Positions 9,576 to 16,125 of a DNA stretch of 36,415 nt are shown here, piece after piece. This DNA is from JAITWN01 sp964388175 (GTDB lineage: Bacteria > Pseudomonadota > Gammaproteobacteria > SZUA-140), in assembly GCA_964388175.1 (NCBI GenBank), contig CAYLYS010000022.1:1-36415 (forward strand). The letters are read 5' to 3'. The notes beneath the pieces were generated by a model. The model was not told the DNA's origin, did no database searches, and saw only the letters and a program-made list of their open reading frames with translations. The number at the start of each line of letters is the position of its first letter. The first letter of the stretch is position 1. Made by a program: the position numbers and the translations under genes.

Positions 9576-10544
9576 ATGCCGTTCTCGCTGGCCACCCTGC
9601 CGCATCGCCTGCATCGCTGGTTCGGCATCGAACGGCGCCGCGCCGCGCGCGGCCAGACGGTGGTGCTCGACCGCGGCCGCATCTTCATCCTGCCGACGGC
9701 GCAGGGCCTGCTGTTCGCGGCGACCACCTTCGTCATGCTGCTCGGCGCCGCCAACTACAGCAACAGCCTCGCTTTCCTGCTCACCTTCCTGCTCATCGGT
9801 CTCGGCCTGGTGGCGCTGCTGCAGACCTACCGCAATCTGGTCGGACTGCGCCTGCGCGCCGGGCGCTGCCCGCCGGTGTTCTGCGGTGAAACCGCGCACT
9901 ATGCGCTCGAAGTGACGGGCGGAGCGAAAGAGCGCCGCCGCGCCGTGCGGGTGCAGATCGACGATGCCGAGCCGCAATGCATCGATGTCGAGCGCACCAC
10001 GTCCGTGACGCTCACGGCCGTGACGATGCAGCGCGGCCATCGTCCGCTCGGCAGGATCATGCTGCACACACGCTATCCGCTCGGCCTGTTCCGCGCCAGC
10101 GCCCATTGTCATTTCGAACAGACCTGCCTGGTCTATCCACGCCCGGCGGAACACGGCACCGGCCTGCCGCGCCGCGGCGGCGGCGGTGAAGGCCAGCCAG
10201 CGCCGCTGCGCAGCGGCAACGACGACTTCATCGGTCATCGCGACTACGTGCCGGGCGATCCGCCGCGGCAGGTCGACTGGAAAGCGGCGGCGCGCTCCGA
10301 GCGCCTGCTGAGCAAGCGCTTCGGCGATCACGAAGCGAGCGAATGCTGGCTGGACTGGAACGATCACGAAGGCAGCGATACCGAAACGCGCCTGCAGCGA
10401 CTGTGCCGCGCCGTGCTCGACGCCGAAACGCAGGGCCTGCGCTACGGCCTGCGACTGCCCGGCGTGATACTGTCGCCGGCGCGCGGTGTAGCGCATCGCC
10501 ATCAGTGCCTGCGCGCGCTGGCCCTGTTCGGAACGACGCCATGA
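9576..10544 (+). CDS. DUF58 domain-containing membrane-anchored protein
   Basis: Partner protein in MoxR-DUF58-transglutaminase operons; the biochemical role is not established. Two hydrophobic stretches at about residues 45-62 and 66-85 anchor it to the membrane. The conserved DUF58 core follows: DFIGHRDYVPGDPPRQVDWKA and then RLLSKRFGDHEASECWLDW, the start of a von Willebrand A-like fold. The 322-residue length is typical. Its TGA overlaps the ATG of the transglutaminase gene (ATGA at 10541), so the two are likely translated together. Confidence 0.9.
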   Translation: MPFSLATLPHRLHRWFGIERRRAARGQTVVLDRGRIFILPTAQGLLFAATTFVMLLGAANYSNSLAFLLTFLLIGLGLVALLQTYRNLVGLRLRAGRCPPVFCGETAHYALEVTGGAKERRRAVRVQIDDAEPQCIDVERTTSVTLTAVTMQRGHRPLGRIMLHTRYPLGLFRASAHCHFEQTCLVYPRPAEHGTGLPRRGGGGEGQPAPLRSGNDDFIGHRDYVPGDPPRQVDWKAAARSERLLSKRFGDHEASECWLDWNDHEGSDTETRLQRLCRAVLDAETQGLRYGLRLPGVILSPARGVAHRHQCLRALALFGTTP

Positions 10545-12580
10545 TCCGCAAATCTGGCATCCACGTATCAGGCACCCGCGCATCGGTCACAAGCGCGGCA
10601 ACGACGACGACCGCAGGCACGCGGGACAGCGCGTTCACGCAGCGCACCGTGGCGCTGCTGCTCGGCGCGCTCGCCGCGGCGGCCGCGGCCCACGCCGCGC
10701 ACACACCGGCGCCGATTCTGCTCTTCGGCCTCGCCTGTGTCCTGTGGCGCTGGATGGCGAGCCGCTCGGCCTGGCCGCTGCCCGGCATCGCGCTGCGCGC
10801 CCTGCTGACGATAGGCGCGCTCGCCGGCGTGACGCTCGCCTTCGGCACCGTGTTCGGCCGCGATGCCGGCACCGCGCTGCTGATCGTCATGCTGAGTCTG
10901 AAGCTGCTGGAAATGCGCACCTACCGCGATGCCATGCTGGTGCTGTTCCTCGGTTGCTTTCTCACCGTGGTGATGGCCTTCCACTCACAGGAAATACCGA
11001 TCGCGGCGCTGCTGCTCGGCGCGCTGCTGCTGCTCGTCACCGCGATGATCGAGCTCAATCAGCCGCCGCCCGACGGCCCGCGCCGCGCGCGCCGTGACGC
11101 GCCGCCGCTGCGCTTCGCCGCTGTCATGCTGCTGCAGGCGACGCCGCTGATGCTGCTGATGTTCGTGCTCTTTCCGCGCCTGCCCGCGCCGCTGTGGGCA
11201 TTGCCCGCCGACAGCCGCAGCAGCGCGACCGGACTGTCCGAAACCATGGCGCCGGGCAGCGTGAGCGAGCTCGCCGGCTCCGATGCCCCGGCCTTTCGCG
11301 TCATTTTCGACGGCGCCACGCCGGCGAGCGAAGCGCTCTACTGGCGCGGCCCGGTATTCTGGTACACCGACGGTCACAACTGGTCCGCCGATGCGCGGCG
11401 CACGGCGACGCAGACGATGACGACGCCCGCCTTCACGCCGGTCGGCAAGGCCATCAGCTATACCGTAATGATGGAGCCGAGTCACCAACGCTGGCTGTTC
11501 GCGCTCGATCTGCCCTATACCGCGCCCGCCGGCGGTGCGCACAGCGCCGATCTCTTTCTTCTCGCCGATCGTCCAGTGCGCGAACTGCACCGCTATGCGG
11601 TGACATCCTACAGCGATTACCGCACCGGTCCGCTGGGCGACGATGAGCGGCGCCGCGCCCTGCAATTGCCGGATGCCAATCCGCGCAGCATCGCGCTCGC
11701 CCGCGCCTGGCGCGATGAAGGACACAATGATGCCACGCTGGTGCAGCGCGCACTCGGCCACTTCCGCAACGAACCGTTCCATTACACGCTGACGCCGACG
11801 CTGCTGGGGAAAGATGCGATCGACGATTTCCTTTTCGGCAGCCGCCGCGGCTTCTGCGAACACTACGCCGCCGCCTTCACCGTACTGATGCGCGCCGCGG
11901 GCATACCGGCGCGCGTGGTCACCGGTTACCAGGGCGGCGAATACAATCCGATCGGCGGCTATCTGCTGGTGCGCCAGCGCGACGCGCACGCCTGGGCGGA
12001 AGTATGGCTGGAAGAACGCGGCTGGACGCGCATCGATCCGACCGCGGCGGTCGCGCCCGAACGCATCGCGCAGGGCGGCGGCCGCCTGCACGACCGCGCC
12101 GGCATGCGCAGCGCGCTGCACGACGGCCTGGTCGGCGATTTTCTGCAGCGTGCGCATCACGGCTGGGATGCGCTCAACATCCGCTGGGACGCCTGGGTGC
12201 TCGCCTACGGGCCGCAGGCGCAGCAAACCCTGCTCGCGCGCCTCGGCCTGCGCTCCTGGCCGGCGATGCTGTCCGGCATGATGGCGTCGGTCGCGCTCGC
12301 CCTGCTGTTACTGGTGCTGATCCTGCGCCGCCGGCGCCGCGGCGACCCGCTCACCGAACTCTACGCCCGCTTTCGCGGCAAGCTGGCGCGGCGCGGCATG
12401 ATCGCCTCGCCGGCCGAAGGGCCCATCACCTTCGCCGGCCGCGCGCGCCGGCATTGTCCGCAGGCGGCGGAACCCATCGATCACATCACGCGTCTATATG
12501 TTGCCATGCGCTATGGAAGCAACTACTCTCCGACAGACATCAGACGCCTGCGCCGCGCAGTGGCAGGCTTCAGGCCTTGA
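10541..12580 (+). CDS. tgpA: Membrane-bound transglutaminase-like protein, TgpA family (DUF3488-TGc-DUF4129)
   Basis: Homologue of Pseudomonas TgpA, an inner-membrane protein with a periplasmic transglutaminase-like domain; the natural substrate is unclear. The N-terminal third is hydrophobic with several membrane helices, and then comes the soluble domain. The catalytic triad is complete: Cys439 in RGFCEHY, His483 in DAHAWAEVW and Asp499 in RIDPTAA. One further membrane helix (about residues 573-593) precedes an arginine-rich turn and a cytoplasmic DUF4129 tail. The product is 679 aa against about 668 for P. aeruginosa TgpA. The start at 10541 is set by the ATGA overlap with the DUF58 gene. 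An open frame continues upstream but lies over that gene. Confidence 0.9.
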   Translation: MIRKSGIHVSGTRASVTSAATTTTAGTRDSAFTQRTVALLLGALAAAAAAHAAHTPAPILLFGLACVLWRWMASRSAWPLPGIALRALLTIGALAGVTLAFGTVFGRDAGTALLIVMLSLKLLEMRTYRDAMLVLFLGCFLTVVMAFHSQEIPIAALLLGALLLLVTAMIELNQPPPDGPRRARRDAPPLRFAAVMLLQATPLMLLMFVLFPRLPAPLWALPADSRSSATGLSETMAPGSVSELAGSDAPAFRVIFDGATPASEALYWRGPVFWYTDGHNWSADARRTATQTMTTPAFTPVGKAISYTVMMEPSHQRWLFALDLPYTAPAGGAHSADLFLLADRPVRELHRYAVTSYSDYRTGPLGDDERRRALQLPDANPRSIALARAWRDEGHNDATLVQRALGHFRNEPFHYTLTPTLLGKDAIDDFLFGSRRGFCEHYAAAFTVLMRAAGIPARVVTGYQGGEYNPIGGYLLVRQRDAHAWAEVWLEERGWTRIDPTAAVAPERIAQGGGRLHDRAGMRSALHDGLVGDFLQRAHHGWDALNIRWDAWVLAYGPQAQQTLLARLGLRSWPAMLSGMMASVALALLLLVLILRRRRRGDPLTELYARFRGKLARRGMIASPAEGPITFAGRARRHCPQAAEPIDHITRLYVAMRYGSNYSPTDIRRLRRAVAGFRP

Positions 12581-12583
12581 TTC

Positions 12584-13039
12584 ATGCATAAACACGAGTT
12601 GATCCCCAAGCTCGAACGCACGGCGCTGTTCAGTGAGTTCAAGCGCGAAGACTACGAAGCGCTGGTCGATTATCTGACGGTACAGAAAATCGAAGCGGGC
12701 ATACTCGTTTTCCGTGAGGGCGAGCGCGGCACCCGCATGTGCCTGCTGCTCGAAGGCCGCCTGGAAGTGTTCAAGCGCGACGACGGCGGCACGGACAAGA
12801 AGATCACCGACGTCGGCCCCGGCAAGCTGATCGGCGAAATGTCGCTGATCGACGGCATGCCCTATTCGGCGACGGTGATCTCCTCGGCGGCCTCGACACT
12901 GGTCATGCTGTCGCGCGAAAGCATGCAGCGCGTCTGCGATGAACGGCCGCGCGTCGGCAACAAGCTGCTGTGGAAGATCAGCCATCTGCTCAGCCTGCGG
13001 CTGCGCCAGACCACGGGCCGGCTCATCGACCGACTTTGA
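12584..13039 (+). CDS. Stand-alone cyclic-nucleotide-binding-domain protein
   Basis: A 151-residue protein that is essentially one cNMP-binding beta-barrel with short helices and no DNA-binding domain. The family frame is clear: FREGERGTRMCLLLEGRLEVF, then the phosphate-binding cassette GEMSLIDGMPYSATV at residues 84-98. In cAMP-binding members the cassette ends in P-R-x-A; here the Arg position is Tyr94, so binding of cAMP is doubtful. It begins 3 bases after the tgpA stop and closes the moxR operon, so it may act with the transglutaminase system. It could be a small regulatory or scaffolding subunit; no function is shown. High-GC host sequence ends shortly after this gene. Confidence 0.85.
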   Translation: MHKHELIPKLERTALFSEFKREDYEALVDYLTVQKIEAGILVFREGERGTRMCLLLEGRLEVFKRDDGGTDKKITDVGPGKLIGEMSLIDGMPYSATVISSAASTLVMLSRESMQRVCDERPRVGNKLLWKISHLLSLRLRQTTGRLIDRL

Positions 13040-13158
13040 ACCACCCCCCTGCGATTGTGCTCGCCACGGTCTGTGCGCTGCAGCTCGGAGATTATCATCC
13101 ACCCTGAATAGGAAATCGGGGCTAGCTTGCCGACCCCTTATTTTCTTTGGTCAAAAAC

Positions 13159-13187
13159 TTGTCATACGGTTTTTGCGGGATTAGAGT
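13159..13187 (+). promoter_or_regulatory. Candidate sigma-70 promoter for the first cassette
   Basis: TTGTCA (5 of 6 to the -35 consensus), exactly 17 bases, then TAGAGT (4 of 6 to -10). It lies about 120 bases before the first cassette core and points into the array. Integron arrays often rely on an upstream promoter, but this assignment rests on sequence only. Confidence 0.4.
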
Positions 13188-13240
13188 CGGGATAATCCCT
13201 GGTTAATTCCTGGCCGATATGCATGTTTATGAAAATCGAT

Positions 13241-13281
13241 CCATGCGGCATGGGCGGTGATAGGCAGATTCTGCCTATCAC
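13241..13281. repeat. Two adjacent palindromes upstream of the array
   Basis: CCATGC-g-GCATGG at 13241-13253 is followed three bases later by GTGATAGGCAGA-t-TCTGCCTATCAC at 13257-13281. The second is a perfect 12-bp inverted repeat with a single central base. No T-run follows, so it looks more like an operator or recombination-related palindrome than a terminator. Confidence 0.6.
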
Positions 13282-13327
13282 CAATATTTCTGCTTCGGCC
13301 TAATGCGCTGTTAGAGGGCACAAGAAC

Positions 13328-13780
13328 GTGCGTCGAAAGATTCTCCAGGACTTCGCGAATACCTTATGCCAAATGCTGGTGGGATGGCGAATGGCGGAAG
13401 ACCTTGAAGTACTAGCCGATCTCCCAGACGGCACGTTGGCCGTCGACGTGCTGTCCGGCTCAGCCGTTCACAGTGTAAATGGCCCGCTAACCCTATACAT
13501 CGCAGGCGAACTCCAGGCGTGGCTTCAACATCGTCTTTCGGAATCCAGAATTGATCGTTCCGGAATTGAACGAGTAGTTGTGATGGCAGCAATCCGCACA
13601 GATCGCATCGCGACCAATCGCAAGAGAATCATCTCCTTCGACTTCGCCGTCGATTCGACGATTGTCACTGCAGAGCGAGAGTACCGTGGCCAACTCTGCG
13701 AAGTACATCAATGGCACTCCAGAGAGCCCTCTAACAAACGCGTGCAGGCGACGCGCGAAACGCGCGCGCCTGACGCGTGA
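13328..13780 (+). CDS. Cassette 1: hypothetical protein ending inside its attC
   Basis: A 150-residue product with no domain I can name. It starts MRRKILQDFANTLCQMLVGW, has a GPLTLYIAGELQAWL segment and looks soluble and mixed alpha/beta. The start is GTG at 13328. The GAGG at 13314-13317, inside the cassette core, is a plausible ribosome site, so the recombination site doubles as the leader. The last residues, NKRVQATRETRAPDA, are encoded by the attC, and the TGA at 13778-13780 lies within it. The tail will therefore depend on the recombination site rather than on selection for the fold. Function is unknown; proteins of this general kind are common in cassette arrays. Confidence 0.7.
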   Translation: MRRKILQDFANTLCQMLVGWRMAEDLEVLADLPDGTLAVDVLSGSAVHSVNGPLTLYIAGELQAWLQHRLSESRIDRSGIERVVVMAAIRTDRIATNRKRIISFDFAVDSTIVTAEREYRGQLCEVHQWHSREPSNKRVQATRETRAPDA

Positions 13781-13788
13781 CGTTAGAG
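13729..13788 (+). repeat. attC site 1 (60 bp)
   Basis: R'' CTCTAAC (13729-13735) and R' GTTAGAG (13782-13788) are exact complements. Inside, ACGCGTGCAGGCG pairs with CGCCTGACGCGT with one unpaired base, the extrahelical-base pattern by which integrases recognise the folded strand. The loop is a GC-only hairpin around GAAAC. The size equals the classical 59/60-base element. Confidence 0.92.
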
Positions 13789-13795
13789 TACATAA

Positions 13796-14266
13796 ATGAT
13801 TTCCGTTGATATCTCAGGCCACCGTTTTCAAGTGCGCGCAGCTGCAATTTTTTCCCACGACGGTCATATTCTGCTCCATAAACTCGAGAGCGATACATTC
13901 TGGGCACTTCCTGGTGGCCGCGTCGAGCCAGGCGAAGATGCACAAACGGCTATTCATCGTGAAATGAAAGAAGAGCTTAATGAATCCATAGAATGCACCG
14001 AACTTCTTTATGTCGTTGAAAATTTTTTCACTTACTCAAACAAACCAAATCACGAAATTGGTCTGTATTTCCAGGCTCAGTTTCATCCCAAATCGGTACT
14101 TATCGAAAAATCACGAAGCCATATTGGTGTTGAAGCTGAAAAACGACTAGAGTTCCGTTGGTTCCCTAAAGAATCATTCCCAAACTTAGAGCTTTACCCT
14201 TCTTTTTTGCGCAAATCCCTATCTCAACCAACCCTTCGTTTCCAGCATATTGTGCAGCGCGGGTAA
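13796..14266 (+). CDS. Cassette 2: Nudix hydrolase
   Basis: A 156-residue Nudix-fold protein. Members hydrolyse nucleoside diphosphates linked to another group, such as damaged nucleotides, sugar nucleotides or dinucleotides; the substrate cannot be read here. The Nudix box is intact at residues 41-62: Gly41, Glu47, then R-E-M-K-E-E (55-60) with the metal-binding glutamates. The usual glycine after it is Asn62. FWALPGGRVEPGED precedes it as in most members. The ATG at 13796 lies 7 bases after the end of the core site (GTTAGAG, 13782-13788), and no strong ribosome site is seen. The coding sequence is clearly AT-rich (25 G+C of 60 at 14041-14100), unlike the chromosome around it. Nudix genes are frequent passengers of integron cassettes. 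Confidence 0.9.
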   Translation: MISVDISGHRFQVRAAAIFSHDGHILLHKLESDTFWALPGGRVEPGEDAQTAIHREMKEELNESIECTELLYVVENFFTYSNKPNHEIGLYFQAQFHPKSVLIEKSRSHIGVEAEKRLEFRWFPKESFPNLELYPSFLRKSLSQPTLRFQHIVQRG

Positions 14267-14272
14267 AATGTA

Positions 14273-14347
14273 CTCTAACAATGCACTCAAATCGCTTACT
14301 TCGTTCGCTGGGACGGCGTTCCGCTGCCCCTAGCTTAATCGTTAGGC
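14273..14347 (+). repeat. attC site 2 (75 bp)
   Basis: R'' CTCTAAC at 14273-14279 and R' GTTAGGC at 14341-14347 bound an imperfect palindrome. Its centre is around GGGACGGCGTTCC, and it has the typical TCAA ... TTAA inner boxes. R'' matches the start of its own cassette (GTTAGAGTAC) rather than the following core, as expected. Confidence 0.85.
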
Positions 14348-14355
14348 TCTTGAGT

Positions 14356-14748
14356 ATGAGCAAGAAACCAACAAATAGATTTTTTGACACGCCTATTGAG
14401 GAATGGCTCTCGCTCATCTCTAACGAGCTAGAAATTGATGCAGTCGGGCTTTGGCAAGTTGTTCCACCACTAGTTCATGATTTCGGCCTTGTCGGGAAAG
14501 AGCTTGAGCTTTATGTAAAGCAGGCAATTACTGCTCTTATCAACCGAGGTGCCGTTCCAATTAGTGGTAAGCACTGGGAGGTTCGTACTGATCTCTTTAG
14601 TCCAAGTGGGCCTGATATTGAGCTAATCATGGCCTATTGGCAGGCACTAGATCATGAGCCTACCTTTGAAGATCTTTGGTTTAACCTTCCTGCATCAGGC
14701 TCGTCTCAAGAAAAAGAGCCTAACAACTCGTTCAAGGCTGACAAATAA
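14356..14748 (+). CDS. Cassette 3: hypothetical protein
   Basis: A 130-residue acidic, soluble-looking protein that I do not recognise. It starts MSKKPTNRFFDTPIEEWLSL, is mostly helical by eye in the first 70 residues, and is rich in Trp and Pro toward the end. The ATG at 14356 is 9 bases after the core site ends. The frame is open further upstream to 14281, but that stretch is attC 2, so the upstream ATG is rejected. The last residues, NNSFKADK, are encoded within the cassette's own attC, and the TAA is at 14746-14748. Base composition is low in GC compared with the chromosome. Function unknown. Confidence 0.72.
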   Translation: MSKKPTNRFFDTPIEEWLSLISNELEIDAVGLWQVVPPLVHDFGLVGKELELYVKQAITALINRGAVPISGKHWEVRTDLFSPSGPDIELIMAYWQALDHEPTFEDLWFNLPASGSSQEKEPNNSFKADK

Positions 14749-14789
14749 CCGCTGCGCGGTTATTTGCGGCCTTAACTCCAACGTTGGGA
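14718..14789 (+). repeat. attC site 3 (72 bp)
   Basis: R'' GCCTAAC (14718-14724) and R' GTTGGGA (14783-14789). The inner boxes TTCAAGGC and GCCTTAA pair with one bulged C. A perfect 10-bp stem, AAATAACCGC / GCGGTTATTT, with a 3-base loop forms the tip. This is a standard attC fold. Confidence 0.92.
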
Positions 14790-15075
14790 GGCATAGGCTG
14801 GGCCATGAAAGCTCACCGAGATCGCCGTGATAGCGCGGTCATCTATAACTTCTTGATCAGCTCCAATTCGACTACAAACTGAGCCTTTCGCAGTATGGAG
14901 GCTATTGCTTCCCATACCAACTTGTCGGAGAGCCGGGTTGCAAGCCTTTGTTCTAGCCATCCCAAGATTCGACGCAACGAAAAACAGTCGCAATCGTGGA
15001 CATTGGCCGAGTGAGCTTGCCGCCTAACAATTCATTCAAGCCGACACCGCTTCGCGACGCGGCTTAATTCAGGCG
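14784..15075 (+). other. Cassette 4: 292-bp cassette without a convincing gene
   Basis: The forward frame starting ATG 14805 stops at TGA 14880-14882 after 25 codons. The same frame then stays open to TGA 15012-15014 (ATG at 14895, 39 codons), so one stop codon divides a possible 69-codon gene. A 62-73-codon frame on the reverse strand (ending 14772) runs into attC 3 and has only a TTG or weak ATG start. Neither looks clearly coding. The cassette may hold a decayed gene, a tiny peptide, or a non-coding cargo such as a promoter or small RNA. Confidence 0.55.
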
Positions 15076-15081
15076 TTGAGC
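15022..15081 (+). repeat. attC site 4 (60 bp), end of array
   Basis: R'' GCCTAAC (15022-15028), R' GTTGAGC (15075-15081). TTCAAGCCG pairs with CGGCTTAA leaving an extrahelical C, and GCTTCGCGACGC forms the tip. In layout and wording it closely resembles the attC of aadA resistance cassettes. The integron-derived segment ends here; 46 bases on, the high-GC lysR gene ends on the other strand. Confidence 0.92.
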
Positions 15082-15086
15082 CTGTA

Positions 15087-15107
15087 GAAAAACCCCTTAT
15101 TTAGGGC
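15087..15107 (-). terminator. Candidate terminator of the LysR gene
   Basis: Read on the minus strand: CCCT-aaata-AGGG followed by GTTTTT, about 20 bases past the lysR stop. The stem is short (4 bp), so the call is weak. Confidence 0.35.
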
Positions 15108-15127
15108 GAAATGTCACTGAGCCGCGC

Positions 15128-16018
15128 TCACATGGAGGTGAGATGATCAGTCAGATAATCGATGAAGGAGCGGGTGGTGAGCGGCAATCGGCGCGCGTCA
15201 GGATAGACCGCGTAGACGCCGCGCGTCACCGCGTAGTCCTCGAGCACGTAGCTCATCCCTTCCATGGTGTAGGCGAGTTCGTAGAAGCTGGGCAGGCGCG
15301 CGATGCCGAGTCCGGCGAGCGCGGCCTGGTAGAGCGGGGCGCCGTTGTCGGCGGTGAGATTGCCGCGCACCTCGACTTCCTCCCGGCGGCCGTCGCCGTC
15401 TTCGAAATCCCACAGGTAGGGATCGCCGATCTTGTGGCGGTAGACCAGGCAGTTGTGGCCGAGCAGATCCTGCGGCCGCAGCGGCGTACCGTGGCGCGCG
15501 AGATAATCGCGATGGGCGTACAGATGCACGCGCGTGGTGCCGAGCTGGCGCGCGCGCAGGCTGGAGTCCTTGAGGTGGCCGATGCGGATGACGAGGTCGT
15601 AGCCGCCCTCGATGACGTCGACCATGTTGTCGCGCAGCTCGAGCACGATATGGACTTCCGGATACTCGGCGAGAAAGCCGTCGATGATGCGCGGCAGCAC
15701 GAACTGGCCGAAAGTCACCGGCGCATTCAGCCGCAGCGTACCGCGCGGGCGGCTGCGGATCTCGCCGACCGCCGCCTCGGCCTCCTGCCAGATCGTTTCC
15801 ATCTGCCGGCAGTATTCATAAAAGGTGCGGCCGACGTCGGTCACTTCGACGCGGCGCGTGGTACGGTTGATGAGCTGCACGCCGAGCCGTTCTTCCAGGC
15901 GGCTGATGCGCTTGCTGACCAGGGAGCGCGAGATGCGTTCGCTGACCGCCACCGCGCTGAAGCTCTTCAGCTCGACCAGGCGGGCGAACAGGACCATGTC
16001 TTCCATGGGAGCGCTCAT
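15128..16018 (-). CDS. LysR-family transcriptional regulator
   Basis: A 296-residue LTTR. The N-terminal winged helix-turn-helix is at residues 6-63 (FARLVELKSFSAVAVSERIS, then SKRISRLEERLGVQLINRTTRRVEVT), joined by a linker helix to a periplasmic-binding-protein-like effector domain beginning at RGTLRLNAPVTFGQF. This is the sub-group often annotated as CrgA/DmlR-like, with the inducer unknown. The ATG at 16018 is chosen; a second at 16006 is possible. The gene is divergent from the membrane-protein gene at 16126. LTTRs usually control the divergent neighbour from the shared intergenic region, where an inverted repeat is seen. Confidence 0.93.
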   Translation of the reverse strand: MSAPMEDMVLFARLVELKSFSAVAVSERISRSLVSKRISRLEERLGVQLINRTTRRVEVTDVGRTFYEYCRQMETIWQEAEAAVGEIRSRPRGTLRLNAPVTFGQFVLPRIIDGFLAEYPEVHIVLELRDNMVDVIEGGYDLVIRIGHLKDSSLRARQLGTTRVHLYAHRDYLARHGTPLRPQDLLGHNCLVYRHKIGDPYLWDFEDGDGRREEVEVRGNLTADNGAPLYQAALAGLGIARLPSFYELAYTMEGMSYVLEDYAVTRGVYAVYPDARRLPLTTRSFIDYLTDHLTSM

Positions 16019-16040
16019 CGCGGGATTCGTCTCAAAAATG

Positions 16041-16072
16041 AAACAATGTTTTTACATTATGCACGATTGTTT
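16041..16072. promoter_or_regulatory. Inverted repeat in the lysR / membrane-protein divergent region
   Basis: AAACAAT (16041-16047) and ATTGTTT (16066-16072) are complementary across 18 bases. The left arm is itself part of AAACA-a-TGTTT. The AT-rich patch in a GC-rich genome lies between divergent start codons, as expected for a LysR operator and overlapping promoters. Confidence 0.45.
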
Positions 16073-16125
16073 ACTGAGCATTCTGCCTTATCATACTGCC
16101 ATGGTCAGGAACTACGTCAAAACCG

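Larger units (their letters stand above)
13040..13310. other. AT-richer intergenic region at the left edge of the cassette array
   Basis: No gene is visible in these 271 bases. Composition changes sharply from the neighbouring operon: 13141-13200 has 24 G+C of 60, while 12241-12300 has 45 of 60. It contains a weak GGGG/CCCC hairpin before a T-rich stretch (13118-13148), which may end the moxR operon. It also holds the promoter candidate and palindromes listed separately. At its end is GTTAGAG (13310-13316), the core site at which the first cassette begins. No RYYYAAC partner is present upstream, so this core is not part of a full attC. It could be a relic attI or simply a former insertion site. 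No integrase gene is found. Confidence 0.6.
13311..15081 (+). mobile_element. Integron gene-cassette array without integrase (CALIN), four cassettes
   Basis: Four head-to-tail units are bounded by GTTRRRY core sites cut after the G: 13311-13782, 13783-14341, 14342-14783 and 14784-15075. Each ends in an attC of 60-75 bases. The first bases of a cassette should complement the R'' end of its own attC. Cassette 1 (GTTAGAGGGC with GCCCTCTAAC) and cassette 2 (GTTAGAGTAC with GTACTCTAAC) match perfectly over 10 bases, cassette 3 (GTTAGGCTCTT with AAGAGCCTAAC) over 11, and cassette 4 matches 8 of 10. The three convincing genes all read toward their attC. Composition is far more AT-rich than the flanks. 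No intI is present in the window. Confidence 0.92.

Noticed and set aside
14281..14355. A 25-codon N-terminal extension of the cassette 3 protein
   Set aside because: It lies wholly within attC 2, and the cassette's own ATG follows the core at 14356.
14772..14993. Reverse-strand gene of 73 codons in cassette 4
   Set aside because: It starts at TTG without a ribosome site, crosses the cassette border into attC 3 and matches no family; kept only as a possibility.
13040..15127. A class 1 clinical-type integron
   Set aside because: No intI1, attI1, qacE-delta or sul1 sequence is visible, and the cargo is not a known resistance gene even though attC 4 resembles the aadA type.
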